A DNA stretch of 64,000 nucleotides from NCBI RefSeq assembly GCF_017163935.1, contig NZ_JABVZR010000001.1, forward strand, positions 2,232,001 through 2,296,000. Direction: 5' to 3'. The translations under genes and the position numbers were made by a program. This stretch comes from Novosphingobium terrae (lineage in GTDB: Bacteria; Pseudomonadota; Alphaproteobacteria; Sphingomonadales; Sphingomonadaceae). Shown piece by piece: positions 9,871-19,214 of the stretch (its first letter is position 1; each line of letters begins with the position of its first letter). The notes beneath the pieces were generated by a model that saw only the letters and a program-made list of their open reading frames with translations, ran no database searches and was not told the DNA's origin.

Positions 9871-10388
9871 GACAGAAGACTTTCTGGTTTCTGGCACCTG
9901 CAGCAGTGCTGAGCCTTGCCGGCTGCACCTCGGCGACAGCGCCCCGCACGGCGCCGCCTCCGCCCGCCGAGGCTGCGATCACGATCTCGGTCGGTCCCTG
10001 CTTCGGCTTCTGCCCGGTCTATTCGGTGATGGTGAGCTCCAGCGGCACCATCTCCTTCGAAGGCGAGCGACATACCGCTGCCCTTGGCAAGCATCAGCGG
10101 GAGGGCGGCGCCGCGTCATATAGCGCGCTTGCGGCGGCGCTGGCCCCTTTCCGCCCCTCGCAGGGGACCGTGGCCCGAACGACATGCGAGCAGCAGATCA
10201 CCGATCAACCCCATTACGACATCAGCTGGACCGCGAACGATGGAACGGTGACGAAGCTGCAGCACGATAGGGGCTGTCGTTCTCCGAAAAACGATACATT
10301 GAATGCGGTCCTGCAAGATCTGCCCGACCAGCTTGGGATCGAGCCGTGGGCACGGCAGCTCACGCGCCCCGGGGTGTCGCGCGGCTGA
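9867..10388 (+). CDS. DUF6438-like lipoprotein
   Basis: A 173-aa protein starting at GTG and overlapping the previous stop by four bases (GTGA). The N-terminus is a lipoprotein signal with lipobox LAGC (LSLAGCTSA). The mature domain opens with ITISVGPCFGFCPVYSVMV followed by a G-x-(I/V)-x-F-x-G pattern. This matches the DUF6438 signature of a GxCxGxCPxYxxxI strand followed by a beta hairpin. Two more cysteines lie near the end. It is probably membrane-anchored in the periplasm and produced together with the upstream exported protein. Its biochemical role is unknown. Confidence 0.75.
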   Translation: MRQKTFWFLAPAAVLSLAGCTSATAPRTAPPPPAEAAITISVGPCFGFCPVYSVMVSSSGTISFEGERHTAALGKHQREGGAASYSALAAALAPFRPSQGTVARTTCEQQITDQPHYDISWTANDGTVTKLQHDRGCRSPKNDTLNAVLQDLPDQLGIEPWARQLTRPGVSRG

Positions 10389-10469
10389 AAAAGGTCATGA
10401 CAATCTGGAGTGTGTCCTTGCCGCTGACACGCCGGGCGATTGAGGCCCGAAAGGCGCAGATATTCATAA

Positions 10470-10490
10470 GCAGGCCGGCTCTCGGCCTGC
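10470..10490. terminator. GC-rich hairpin downstream of DUF6438 lipoprotein gene
   Basis: GCAGGCCG and CGGCCTGC form a perfect 8-bp stem with a 5-base loop, about 80 bases after the lipoprotein stop and between convergent genes. There is no T-tract, so an intrinsic terminator function is only suggested. Confidence 0.4.
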
Positions 10491-10548
10491 GACAGCCCGA
10501 CGCAATCCATGCCACGCCGGGACCATCGCTTCCCATTCGGAGGCCAGC

Positions 10549-10587
10549 CGGGACGATCGCCTTCCGATTGCTACGGCGATCGTCCCG
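10549..10587. repeat. 13-bp perfect inverted repeat
   Basis: CGGGACGATCGCC at 10549-10561 is the exact reverse complement of GGCGATCGTCCCG at 10575-10587, with a 13-base spacer. It lies just beyond the 3' end of the minus-strand isochorismatase-like gene and between convergent genes. A bidirectional terminator or transcript-stabilising hairpin is the simplest reading; a protein-binding palindrome is an alternative. Confidence 0.6.
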
Positions 10588-10605
10588 ACCGACAAACTTC
10601 GTCGT

Positions 10606-11232
10606 TCAGGCCGGGTGGATCATGTCCCGCGCATAGTCGAGGCCGATGCCATATCCGCCACCGTGATCGACCACGATCGAGCGGGCCGCCTCATAGGTGT
10701 CGTGCCGAGTCCAGTCGCGCTGAAGTTCGAGGAGCAGCTGGAGCCAGGACGTCATGACGGCGCCCGCCTGCTCGAGGCGGCGGAGTGCCGCCGCATGGCT
10801 CTCGGGCGTGAGGCCGCCACATGCATCGGCGACGACGCGAACCTCGTAGCCTTCGACCAGGGCAGACAGCGCCGGGAAGCTGACGCAGGCCTCCGTCAGC
10901 AGCCCGGCGATCACGAGCGTCCTGCGCCCGGTCGCCAGGACGGCTGCACGTGCGGCTTCGTCTTCCCAGAGGTTCATGTTCCGACGCTCGATCGGAACCA
11001 CGTCCGGAAGGACCTGGCGCAGCGGTGGCATGAGCGGGCCGCTGTAGACTTTCGAGGCCGAAGTGCTGACGATCACCGGAATGTCGAAGGCCTGAGCGAT
11101 CCGGGCGAGAGCCACGGCATTGCTGCGAAGTCCCTGCCGGTCCGCGGAGCCTGCGGCGAACGCGAGGCCCGCCTGCTCGTCGACCAGGATCAGGGCGCAG
11201 TCTTGGGGGGTGAGCAAGGTATGGGGCGTCAT
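10606..11232 (-). CDS. Isochorismatase-family cysteine hydrolase (YcaC-like)
   Basis: A 208-aa cytoplasmic protein of the isochorismatase-like hydrolase superfamily. The catalytic Asp lies in ALILVDEQAGL (residue 18) and the nucleophile Cys in the family motif IAGLLTEACVSFPAL (residue 115). The C-terminal half carries the YcaC-type segment VVADACGGLTPESHAAAL and LLLELQRDW. A second, more conventional member lies at 13446 on the opposite strand, with a pyruvate:quinone oxidoreductase between them. YcaC-like proteins are of unknown physiological substrate. This gene reads divergently from the oxidase gene, so the 300 bases between them probably carry both promoters. Confidence 0.88.
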   Translation of the reverse strand: MTPHTLLTPQDCALILVDEQAGLAFAAGSADRQGLRSNAVALARIAQAFDIPVIVSTSASKVYSGPLMPPLRQVLPDVVPIERRNMNLWEDEAARAAVLATGRRTLVIAGLLTEACVSFPALSALVEGYEVRVVADACGGLTPESHAAALRRLEQAGAVMTSWLQLLLELQRDWTRHDTYEAARSIVVDHGGGYGIGLDYARDMIHPA

Positions 11233-11530
11233 GATGTGAACCTCGGTTGTTTGCCTGCCGCCCGGCTAGCCCACCACGCCCTCGTCGTTCTTGTCGATTG
11301 GCACGGTTTCTTGGACAGGCCGGTGGCGCCGAACGATGCCGGGGAAATATGGCCCGGCCGCCGGTTTTCATGTTCGTCCCGTCCAAGAACGGGAGCTGCC
11401 TGCCCGTTACGGTCCCGTTGCGGCGAAGCCGGGGTTCAGCCGAACCGCTCCCCCTTGTGCCGACAGGCTCGGAGGCAGACCATCCGTGCTCTGGCCATAC
11501 CCCCCATATTGCCCCCCAGGAGTTATCAGC

Positions 11531-13258
11531 ATGTCGAAACAGACGATCGCAGACGTAATCGCCTCCACTCTGGCCGATGCCGGAGTCGAACGGATCTGGG
11601 GCGTCACCGGCGACAGCCTCAACGGCCTCAACGAGAGCCTTCGCCGCATGGGGACCATCGACTGGATGATGACTCGGCACGAGGAAGTGGCCGCCTTCGC
11701 CGCCGGTGCGGAAGCCGGACTGACCGGCAAGCTGGCGGTCTGTGCCGGATCGTGCGGCCCGGGCAATCTGCATCTCATCAACGGCCTGTTCGACTGTCAC
11801 CGCAATCACGTGCCGGTGCTGGCGATCGCGGCGCACATCCCGTCATCCGAGATCGGGCTCGGCTACTTCCAGGAGACCCATCCACAGGAGCTCTTCCGAG
11901 AATGTAGCCATTTCGTGGAACTGGTCACCAATCCAAAGCAGATGCCGGAGGTCCTGCACCGCGCCATGCGTGCCGCCATCGGCAAGAAGGGCGTCGCGGT
12001 GATCGTGATCCCCGGCGACATCGCGCTTGCTCCAGCGCCCGATGGTGGGCCGGCTACCTTTCCAGCTCTGGTTGCGCCACGCATCGTTCCCCGCACCGAG
12101 GAGATCGATCGGCTGGCGACCCTGCTCGATGAATGCTCGACCGTGGCGCTTCTGTGCGGCGCTGGATGCGAGGGCGCCCATGATCAGGTCGTCGCACTGG
12201 CGGATCGCCTCGGAGCCCCGATCGTTCATGCCTTGCGGGGCAAGGAGCACGTCGAATGGGACAATCCCTTCGATGTCGGCATGACGGGACTGATCGGCTT
12301 CTCGTCCGGCTATCACGTCATGGAGAACTGCGACGTGCTGCTGATGCTGGGGACGGACTTCCCCTATCGAAACTTCTATCCGGCGCGGGCCAAGATCATC
12401 CAGGTCGACCATGATCCCGCGCAGTTGGGCAAGCGCGCCTCACTTGCCCTCGGCGTGGTGGGTGACGTGCGCGAGACGATCGAGGCTCTGTTGCCTCGCC
12501 TTGCGCACAATAAGGATCGGAGCTTCCTGGAAGCATCGCTCGACCACTACGTCGAGGCCCGCCGGGGCCTCGACGCGCTGGCCACGCCGGACAAGCCTGG
12601 AAGGCCGGTCCATCCGCAGTATATCGCCCGCCTGCTGAGCGACATGGCCGACGATGATGCCATCTTCACCGCCGACGTCGGGACGCCCACGGTCTGGGCG
12701 GCTCGCTATCTCCAGATGAACGGCAAGCGGCGGTTGCTGTTCTCGGCCAATCACGGTTCCATGGCCAATGCCCTGCCGCAGGCACTGGGCGCGCAGGCCG
12801 CGTTCCCGGACCGCCAGGTGATCTCCCTTTCCGGGGACGGCGGTTTTGCCATGTCGATGGGTGACTTCCTCAGCCTCGCTCAGCTCAATCTGCCGGTCAA
12901 GGTGGTGATCTTCGACAACAGCCTGCTCGGCTTCGTCGCCATGGAGCAGAAGGCAGGCGGCTACCTTGACGTCAACGTGCAGCTCAAGAACCCCGACTTC
13001 GCGGCCATCGCCCAGGCCTGCGGCGTGCTGGGCATTCGCGTCGACGACTCGGATGGCTTGGAAGACGCGCTGCGCCGCATGCTCGACCATGACGGCCCCG
13101 CACTCGTGGACGTCAGGACCGCCTCGCAGGAGCTGGTCATGCCGCCTGCGATCAAGCTCGAACAGGCCAAGGGCTTCAGCCTCTACATGCTCAAGGCGAT
13201 CATGAACGGCCGCGGCGATGAGATCATCGAACTGGCCCGCACGAACCTGAGGCGCTGA
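11531..13258 (+). CDS. poxB: Pyruvate:quinone oxidoreductase (ThDP enzyme, PoxB-like)
   Basis: A 575-aa thiamine-diphosphate enzyme predicted to convert pyruvate to acetate and CO2 while reducing quinone. The frame contains the three acetolactate-synthase-type domains: an N-terminal Pyr domain with [16 protein letters not shown] and the catalytic-Glu segment [15 protein letters not shown], a central FAD-binding domain with GCEGAHDQV and [13 protein letters not shown], and a C-terminal PP domain with the ThDP motif [17 protein letters not shown]. coli PoxB has 572 residues. The frame stays open upstream of 11531, but the ATG at 11531 has an AGGAG ribosome-binding site and gives the family length. 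With Dld at 3070 it would form a lactate-to-acetate respiratory route. Confidence 0.92.
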   Translation: MSKQTIADVIASTLADAGVERIWGVTGDSLNGLNESLRRMGTIDWMMTRHEEVAAFAAGAEAGLTGKLAVCAGSCGPGNLHLINGLFDCHRNHVPVLAIAAHIPSSEIGLGYFQETHPQELFRECSHFVELVTNPKQMPEVLHRAMRAAIGKKGVAVIVIPGDIALAPAPDGGPATFPALVAPRIVPRTEEIDRLATLLDECSTVALLCGAGCEGAHDQVVALADRLGAPIVHALRGKEHVEWDNPFDVGMTGLIGFSSGYHVMENCDVLLMLGTDFPYRNFYPARAKIIQVDHDPAQLGKRASLALGVVGDVRETIEALLPRLAHNKDRSFLEASLDHYVEARRGLDALATPDKPGRPVHPQYIARLLSDMADDDAIFTADVGTPTVWAARYLQMNGKRRLLFSANHGSMANALPQALGAQAAFPDRQVISLSGDGGFAMSMGDFLSLAQLNLPVKVVIFDNSLLGFVAMEQKAGGYLDVNVQLKNPDFAAIAQACGVLGIRVDDSDGLEDALRRMLDHDGPALVDVRTASQELVMPPAIKLEQAKGFSLYMLKAIMNGRGDEIIELARTNLRR

Positions 13259-13445
13259 ACCGCGCCGACGCACGCCTCGTTCAGACCGTGCAAATTTGCC
13301 CTGCTTCGGGTCACGTTCATCCAAGACCCGAAGCCGGGTTCGGCGTCAGAAGAGGCCTCGAACGAAGCTGCATGACAGCATGTTCCCCCGCCTCTCTCCC
13401 TCCCCCTTTCGGGGGAACGGACGCCACCCCGGAAGGACGATCCCC

Positions 13446-14105
13446 ATGCCTATCACCGCGACCCCCACCCCCGGCAAATCGCTGATCTCGCCCACCGATC
13501 ACATCCTGCTGCTGATCGACTTCCAGTCGCAGATGTCGTTCGCCACCAAGTCGATCGCGCCCGAATTGCTGCGCAACAACGCTGCCCTCATCAGCCGCGC
13601 CGCCAAGTCCTTCGACGTCTCGACGATCCTCACCACGGTGGCGGAAAAGAGCTTCTCGGGTCCGATGTTCGACGAGATCAAGGAAGCCTTCCCCGGCCAG
13701 GCCATGCTCGACCGCACCTCGATGAACACCTGGGAAGACGCCGGCGTGATCGAGGAAGTGAACCGCATCGGCAAGGAACGCCTGGTGTTCGCCGGCCTCT
13801 GGACCAGCGTCTGCATCGTGGGACCGATCGCTTCGGCCATCGACCAGGGCTTCGACTGCTACTTCATCGCCGATGCCTGCGGCGACATCTCGGCGGAAGC
13901 CCACGAGCGCGCCTGCCAGCGCATGATCCAGCTGGGCGCCAAGCCGATGACCTCGCTCCAGTATATGCTGGAACTGCAGCGCGACTGGGCTCGCACCGAG
14001 ACCTACGATTCCACCACCGGAATCGCGAAGAAGTGGGGCGGTGGTTATGGCCTCGGCATCACCTACGCCAAGACCATGTTTGGTGCCTCGGAAGGCGGGC
14101 ATTGA
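13446..14105 (+). CDS. Isochorismatase-family cysteine hydrolase, second copy
   Basis: A 219-aa hydrolase of the isochorismatase superfamily, homologous to the protein at 10606-11232. The catalytic Asp is in ILLLIDFQSQM and the nucleophile Cys in FAGLWTSVCIVGPIAS. The RTSMNTWED segment matches the YcaC-type R-x-x-x-N-x-W-x-D pattern. The frame opens upstream at 13296, but the ATG at 13446 follows a GGAAGGA ribosome-binding site and matches family length. It is the first gene of a tight plus-strand block: XapX, amidohydrolase, exported glyoxalase-fold, DoxX and alginate-export porin. Confidence 0.9.
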   Translation: MPITATPTPGKSLISPTDHILLLIDFQSQMSFATKSIAPELLRNNAALISRAAKSFDVSTILTTVAEKSFSGPMFDEIKEAFPGQAMLDRTSMNTWEDAGVIEEVNRIGKERLVFAGLWTSVCIVGPIASAIDQGFDCYFIADACGDISAEAHERACQRMIQLGAKPMTSLQYMLELQRDWARTETYDSTTGIAKKWGGGYGLGITYAKTMFGASEGGH

Positions 14106-14202
14106 CCTTCCAGGCCGTCCCATGAGCCTCCGGCGCCGGAACGCACGCCACCCCGATCCCCCCGCACCCGTTCCGGCGCCCCCTTTCAAAAGGTCTAATC
14201 CG

Positions 14203-14451
14203 ATGAAGCCTTACATTCTCTCCCTGGCCGCAGGGCTCCTGGTCGGCGCCATCTACGCCCTGATCGGCGTGCGCTCGCCTGCACCGCCGACCATCGCCTT
14301 GATCGGACTGCTGGGCATCCTGCTCGGTGAGCAGGCCGTGCCGGTGGTGACCAAGCTCATCCGCCGCGAACCCGTTCTGGCCTACCTCTCCACCGACTGT
14401 GCCCGCCGGGTGCTGCACTGGCACAGCGACACGCCCCGTCGCGACGCCTGA
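14203..14451 (+). CDS. XapX-domain small membrane protein
   Basis: An 82-aa protein. Two hydrophobic segments (ILSLAAGLLVGAIYALIGV and PTIALIGLLGILLGEQAVP) separated by a short RSPAP turn match the XapX domain. A short hydrophilic tail ends in HWHSDTPRRDA. The longer in-frame extension upstream of 14203 is rejected because it has no ribosome-binding site and is proline-rich out-of-family sequence. It sits 97 bases after the isochorismatase-like gene and 28 before the amidohydrolase, so it probably belongs to the same transcript. XapX proteins have no established biochemical function. Confidence 0.85.
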   Translation: MKPYILSLAAGLLVGAIYALIGVRSPAPPTIALIGLLGILLGEQAVPVVTKLIRREPVLAYLSTDCARRVLHWHSDTPRRDA

Positions 14452-14479
14452 TCCCCCTCTGTCCTGAAAGCCCTCCCAG

Positions 14480-16327
14480 ATGACCGATCTCCTCATCGTC
14501 AACGCGAAGGTGACGACGCTCGACCGAGAAAACCCGCAAGCCGATGCCGTGGCCATCCGGGACGGACTCATTCTGGCGGTCGGCGCCGAAGCGGAGGTGC
14601 GGACAGTGATCGCACCCGGCGCGACCGTCATCGACGCTGGCTCGCGCCGCCTGATCCCAGGCCTCATCGACAGCCACATGCACATCATCCGTGGCGGCCT
14701 CAACTACAACATGGAGCTTCGCTGGGACGGCGTGCCGAGCCTCTCGCAGGCCATGGAGATGCTCAAGGCCCAGGTCGACCGCACGCCGGCGCCGCAATGG
14801 GTGCGCGTGGTGGGTGGCTTTACCGAACATCAGTTCGCCGAGAAGCGCCTGCCCACCATCGCCGAGATCAACGCCGTCGCGCCCGACACGCCGGTGTTCA
14901 TCCTGCATCTCTACGATCGCGCCCTGCTCAACGCGGCAGCGTTGCGGGTCGTGGGCTACACGAAGGACACGCCCAATCCGCCCGGCGGCGAGATCATGCG
15001 GGACAGCGCGGGCAACCCCACGGGCCTGCTGCTGGCTCAGCCCAATGCGACGATCCTCTATTCGACGCTGGCCAAGGGCCCCAAGCTGCCGCCCGACTAC
15101 CAGGTCAATTCGACCCGCCATTTCATGCGCGAGATGAACAGCCTTGGCGTCACCGGCGTGATCGATGCTGGCGGCGGCTTCCAGAACTATCCCGACGACT
15201 ACGAGATCATCGAAAAGCTCCACAAGGACGACCAGCTGACCCTGCGCATCAGCTACAACCTCTTCACGCAGAAGCCGAAGGAGGAGCTGGCCGACTTCTC
15301 CGGCTGGGTGAAGCAGGTTTCGCCCGGTCAGGGCGACGACACCTATCGCCACAATGGCGCGGGCGAGATGCTGGTCTACTCCGCCGCCGACTTCGAGGAC
15401 TTCCGGGTCGAACGTCCCGACATGCCCCCCAGCATGGAGGGTGATCTGGAACCCGTGATCCGCCTGCTGGCCGAACATCGCTGGCCCTGGCGTCTGCATG
15501 CCACCTATGACGAGACCATCGGCCGTGCGCTCGATGTCTACGAGAAGGTCAACCGCGATATCCCGCTGCAGGGCATCAACTGGTTCTTCGACCATGCCGA
15601 GACGATCAGCGACCGCAACATCGATCGCATCGCGGCGCTGGGCGGCGGCATCGCCGTGCAGCACCGCATGGCCTATCAGGGCGAATATTTCGTCGAGCGC
15701 TACGGCGCCAAGGCCGCCGAGCGCACCCCGCCCATCGCCAGGATGCTGGCAGCGGGCATTCCGGTGGGTGCCGGCACCGACGCCACCCGCGTGGCGAGCT
15801 ACAACCCCTGGGTCTCGCTCAACTGGCTGGTGACCGGCAAGACGGTGGGTGGCCTCTCGCTCTATCCCGGCGCCAACCGGGTCAGCCGGGAGAAGGCCCT
15901 GAGCATGTGGACCCACGAGAACACCTGGTTCTCGAACGAAGTGGGCAAGAAGGGCAAGATCAAGGCCGGGCAGCTGGCCGATCTGGCGCTGCTCTCGGGC
16001 GACTACTTCAGCGTCCCCGAATATGAGATCCCCCATCTGCGCTCGGTCCTCACGCTGCTGGGCGGCAAGGTGGTGCACGGCGAGGGAGACTTCGCATCGC
16101 TGGCCCCTGCCCTGCCGCGCCCCATGCCCGACTGGTCGCCGGTGGCCACCTTCGGCGGATATTACCGGTCCCCCGAAGCCGACGCGAAGATGGCCAGCGC
16201 CTGCGGCTGCGCGAGCAGCTGCCAGGTCCATGGCCACAACCACGCCGCGGCCCTTGGCGCCAATGCTCCCGCCGCCGATGTCCAGACGTTCTGGGGTGCG
16301 CTGGGCTGTGGCTGCTGGGCCGTCTGA
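14480..16327 (+). CDS. YtcJ-like metal-dependent amidohydrolase
   Basis: A 615-aa amidohydrolase of the Amidohydro_3/YtcJ type. The metal-binding H-x-H is in PGLIDSHMHIIRGG near residue 70. A later histidine is in INWFFDHAETIS, and the metal/catalytic Asp is in GAGTDATRVASYNPW. The barrel is flanked by the usual beta-sandwich strands (DLLIVNAKVTTLD at the start; GKIKAGQLADLALLSGDYF near the end). It carries an unusual Cys/His-rich tail (CGCASSCQVHGHNH and GALGCGCWAV) that may bind a metal or form disulfides. There is no signal peptide. The substrate is unknown; neighbours point to an unknown small-molecule pathway. Confidence 0.88.
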   Translation: MTDLLIVNAKVTTLDRENPQADAVAIRDGLILAVGAEAEVRTVIAPGATVIDAGSRRLIPGLIDSHMHIIRGGLNYNMELRWDGVPSLSQAMEMLKAQVDRTPAPQWVRVVGGFTEHQFAEKRLPTIAEINAVAPDTPVFILHLYDRALLNAAALRVVGYTKDTPNPPGGEIMRDSAGNPTGLLLAQPNATILYSTLAKGPKLPPDYQVNSTRHFMREMNSLGVTGVIDAGGGFQNYPDDYEIIEKLHKDDQLTLRISYNLFTQKPKEELADFSGWVKQVSPGQGDDTYRHNGAGEMLVYSAADFEDFRVERPDMPPSMEGDLEPVIRLLAEHRWPWRLHATYDETIGRALDVYEKVNRDIPLQGINWFFDHAETISDRNIDRIAALGGGIAVQHRMAYQGEYFVERYGAKAAERTPPIARMLAAGIPVGAGTDATRVASYNPWVSLNWLVTGKTVGGLSLYPGANRVSREKALSMWTHENTWFSNEVGKKGKIKAGQLADLALLSGDYFSVPEYEIPHLRSVLTLLGGKVVHGEGDFASLAPALPRPMPDWSPVATFGGYYRSPEADAKMASACGCASSCQVHGHNHAAALGANAPAADVQTFWGALGCGCWAV

Positions 16328-16342
16328 CAAGGAACATCGACC

Positions 16343-17251
16343 ATGACACGTCCCAAGAAGAACATCGCCCTCCTTATCGCGACAGCTTGCCTGGCGATGA
16401 CGCCTGCAGCCATCGCCCGCACGGCGGCTCCCGCCGCGCCGGATTATGCCGTGGGCCCGCAGTATGACACGACGCACGTCTATGTGCCGGCGGACCAGTT
16501 CGACGCCTTCGTGACGAGCTTCTCTGCCACTTTCGGCGGCACAACGAGCAAGCAGGGCGAGTTTCAGGTGACACCCACCCCCAGCCTGACCAAGTCGCAG
16601 CTGGTCCTCACGCCTGCTGGCACCGTTTCGGTCTTCGGTTTCAAGACGCCCATCCCCGCCCCCTTCGGGGATGAACGGAACGGCTATCTGGTCACCGACA
16701 TGGATGCCGCAGTCTCAGCTGCGGTGAAGCATGGCGCCACCCGTCTGATCACGACCTTCCCCGATCCGATCGGCCGGGACGCCGTCGTGCAGTGGCCGGG
16801 CGGCGTGAACATGCAGATCTACTGGCACACCGCCAAGCCCAGCTACGCTCCGCTGGTGACCGTGCCCGAGAACCGCGTCTATCTCACATCCGATGCCGCC
16901 GATGCCTTCGTGAAAAGCTGGGTCGGCTACGCTCATGCCAGGATCACGGCGGACGATCGCAACGTGCCGGGTGACGAGATCGGCCAGCCCGGCAAGACCG
17001 TTCGCCGCATCGCGATCCAGAGCGGCTACGGCAAGATGCTGGTTCTGGTCTCCGATGGGCAGCTGCCCTGGCCCTACGGCCGCGACATGACAGGCTATCA
17101 GGTCGACGATCTCGGCGCCACGCTGACCAAGGCCACCGCTGCTGGCGCACAGGTGCTGGTCACGCCACATGCTGCGGGCGGACGCCAGAGCGCCATGGTC
17201 AGCTTCCCCGGCGGCTACATCGCCGAAGTCCATCAGAACGCAGCGCGATGA
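16343..17251 (+). CDS. Exported glyoxalase/VOC-fold protein
   Basis: A 302-aa protein with a signal peptide (ALLIATACLAMTPAAIA, cut near residue 25). The mature protein has two related halves, each built like a vicinal-oxygen-chelate module. The first half contains TTHVYVPADQFDAFVTSF and later NGYLVTDMDAAVSAAVKHGA; the second contains NRVYLTSDAADAFVKSW and TGYQVDDLGATLTKATAAGA. Each half ends with a PGG-type segment (QWPGGVNMQIYW and SFPGGYIAEVHQ). A good ribosome-binding site (AAGGA) precedes the ATG. It is probably a periplasmic partner of the amidohydrolase and DoxX genes. Enzymatic activity is not demonstrated. Confidence 0.75.
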   Translation: MTRPKKNIALLIATACLAMTPAAIARTAAPAAPDYAVGPQYDTTHVYVPADQFDAFVTSFSATFGGTTSKQGEFQVTPTPSLTKSQLVLTPAGTVSVFGFKTPIPAPFGDERNGYLVTDMDAAVSAAVKHGATRLITTFPDPIGRDAVVQWPGGVNMQIYWHTAKPSYAPLVTVPENRVYLTSDAADAFVKSWVGYAHARITADDRNVPGDEIGQPGKTVRRIAIQSGYGKMLVLVSDGQLPWPYGRDMTGYQVDDLGATLTKATAAGAQVLVTPHAAGGRQSAMVSFPGGYIAEVHQNAAR

Positions 17252-17694
17252 GCCGCTCGCCCGCCTCGTCCCGCGTAGACGCGACGCCCGCTTTCGCCTC
17301 GGCCATTCTCGGCTGGGGCGGAACGGCCTTCCTCGCCCGGCTGGCCCTCTGCGGCGCCTATCTGCTGGGCGGCGTGGTCAAGCTGACGGACTTTCACGGC
17401 GCCGTGGCCGAGCAGGCCCATTTCGGCATGCCTCATCCCGCGCTGTTCGCGATGCTGACGATCGCCGTGGAACTGATCGGCCCGGCGCTGGTCCTCTCCG
17501 GGCGGCTGGTCTGGCTGGGAGCCGGCATGCTGGGTGTCTTCACCGGCCTTGCCGCGATCACGGCCAACGCCTTCTGGACGATGCACGGTCCTGAGCGCTT
17601 CGGCGCGACGAACGCCTTCTTCGAACACCTCGGCCTGATCGGCGGCTTCGTTCTCACCGCCATCATGGCCGAGCGTCGACCGAGCGGCAGTTGA
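17248..17694 (+). CDS. DoxX-family inner-membrane protein
   Basis: A 148-aa protein with four hydrophobic segments, the first reading FLARLALCGAYLLGGVVKLTDF, typical of the DoxX family. A second is FAMLTIAVELIGPALVLSG, a third is LGVFTGLAAITANAFW, and the last is LIGGFVLTAIMAE. Its ATG overlaps the stop of the preceding gene (ATGA), and its own stop overlaps the start of the porin gene (TGATG). These couplings make this the middle of one operon. DoxX proteins are often linked to redox or thiol stress, but the role here is unknown. Confidence 0.88.
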   Translation: MSRSPASSRVDATPAFASAILGWGGTAFLARLALCGAYLLGGVVKLTDFHGAVAEQAHFGMPHPALFAMLTIAVELIGPALVLSGRLVWLGAGMLGVFTGLAAITANAFWTMHGPERFGATNAFFEHLGLIGGFVLTAIMAERRPSGS

Positions 17695-19124
17695 TGAGCA
17701 TGCTCGTTCTGCTCGCCGCCGCGGCCACGACCATCGCGGACGGCGATGCGCTCGGCACAGATGCTTCCGACACGCCCTCCTCGATTGCAGCCCCGGCATC
17801 GAAGCCCCGTCCTGCGATCATGTTCAACCGCTGGCAGGAGGACTGGTCGGTTCTCGAAAACGCCGACGCCGTGCATGAGCCGCTGGACGAGCTGAAATAT
17901 ATTCCTCTCGCGGATGACCCGAAGACCTATCTGTCGCTGGGCGCCAATCTGCGGGAGAGATTCGAGACCAACAACGCCCCCTCCTTCGGCACCAACCCCG
18001 CCAACCCGCGCGATTCCTATGTGATCAGCCGCACGGAGATCCACGCCGATCTGCATGCAGGACCGGTGCAGGCCTTCGTCCAGCTACAGAGCGATTTCGC
18101 GCCGGGCAAGCAGGTCCGTTCCCCCGTCGACAGCAACAGGCTTGACCTGGAGCAGGCGTTTGTCGCTTTCGCTCAGAAGGTCGGGCCGGGCACGCTGAAG
18201 CTGCGCGCGGGACGCCAGCAGTTCGCCTTCGACCTTCAGCGCTTCGTGGCCGCACGCGATGGTCCCAACGTGCGCCAGTCCTTCGACGCTCTGTGGGGCG
18301 ACTACGAGATCGGGAAATGGCGCCTGATCGGCTACTACAGCCGTCCGGTCACCAACCGCGATGGACACCCGTTCGATGACGCGAGCAGCAGCCGCAATCT
18401 CTTCTACGGTGCGCGTGTCGAACGCCTCGTGCTCGGTGGCAAGGAGCTGTCGGCCTACTGGTCGCGCTTCACAAACGACAATGCCAACTGGCTGACCGCC
18501 AAGGGCGCAGAGCAGCGCGATGTCTGGGACATCCGCTTCGCCGGCAAGCAGGGGCGCTGGGACTGGGATCTGGAAGGCATGGGCCAGACCGGGCATGTGA
18601 CCACGTCCACCGGCTCAAGAAAGATCCGGGCATGGGCCTTCGGCAGCCGTTCCGGCTACACCTTTGCCGCCACGCCCCTCACCCCGCGCGTCGGCCTGCA
18701 GGTCGACGGCGCGTCGGGCAACCGCGCGAACAGCACCGTCCTGGGCACCTTCAACCCGCTCTTTCCCAACGGCTATTACGTCAGCCTCTCCGGATACACG
18801 GGTTACGTCAACTTCCTGCACGTGAAGCCATCGCTGACGCTTCAGCCGACCAAGACCGTCACTGTGATGGGTGCGATCGGCTTGCAATGGCGCATGACCA
18901 CAGCCGATGCGATCTACACGCAGCCGACCGTCGCCGTCGCCAGAACCGCCGGGACCGGCGGACGGTGGACTGGCGCCTATGGCCAATTCCGCACGGACTG
19001 GAAGATGAGCGGGCATTGGTCGAGCGCGGTGGAAGCCGTGCATTTCGATGCCGGCAGCACCATCCGCAATGCGGGCGGACACGACGGAAACTATCTGGGC
19101 GTCGAGATCAAGTTTGGCTGGTGA
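17694..19124 (+). CDS. Alginate-export-family outer-membrane porin
   Basis: A 476-aa outer-membrane beta-barrel protein of the alginate_exp family. The N-terminus is short and hydrophobic (MLVLLAAAATTIA), followed by the family segment LADDPKTYLSLGANLRERFE. Then come alternating aromatic/hydrophobic strands with R and D in turns, ending in a terminal strand GNYLGVEIKFGW with the C-terminal aromatic typical of barrels. The ATG at 17694 overlaps the doxX stop. The name does not imply alginate: in non-alginate bacteria these porins usually serve uptake or release of organic compounds. Here it would give the amidohydrolase cluster an outer-membrane channel. Confidence 0.87.
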   Translation: MSMLVLLAAAATTIADGDALGTDASDTPSSIAAPASKPRPAIMFNRWQEDWSVLENADAVHEPLDELKYIPLADDPKTYLSLGANLRERFETNNAPSFGTNPANPRDSYVISRTEIHADLHAGPVQAFVQLQSDFAPGKQVRSPVDSNRLDLEQAFVAFAQKVGPGTLKLRAGRQQFAFDLQRFVAARDGPNVRQSFDALWGDYEIGKWRLIGYYSRPVTNRDGHPFDDASSSRNLFYGARVERLVLGGKELSAYWSRFTNDNANWLTAKGAEQRDVWDIRFAGKQGRWDWDLEGMGQTGHVTTSTGSRKIRAWAFGSRSGYTFAATPLTPRVGLQVDGASGNRANSTVLGTFNPLFPNGYYVSLSGYTGYVNFLHVKPSLTLQPTKTVTVMGAIGLQWRMTTADAIYTQPTVAVARTAGTGGRWTGAYGQFRTDWKMSGHWSSAVEAVHFDAGSTIRNAGGHDGNYLGVEIKFGW

Positions 19125-19214
19125 CCATCTCGCAGGTCGTCACTCGTCGATCCTGCAGGACGACCCAGTTCGACACGCCTGCCCCACGACTTCAAAAATT
19201 GCAAAGGACGATCC

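Noticed and set aside
14357..16477. 706-aa minus-strand frame opposite the amidohydrolase
   Set aside because: Shadow frame; the plus-strand amidohydrolase has intact metal-binding motifs.
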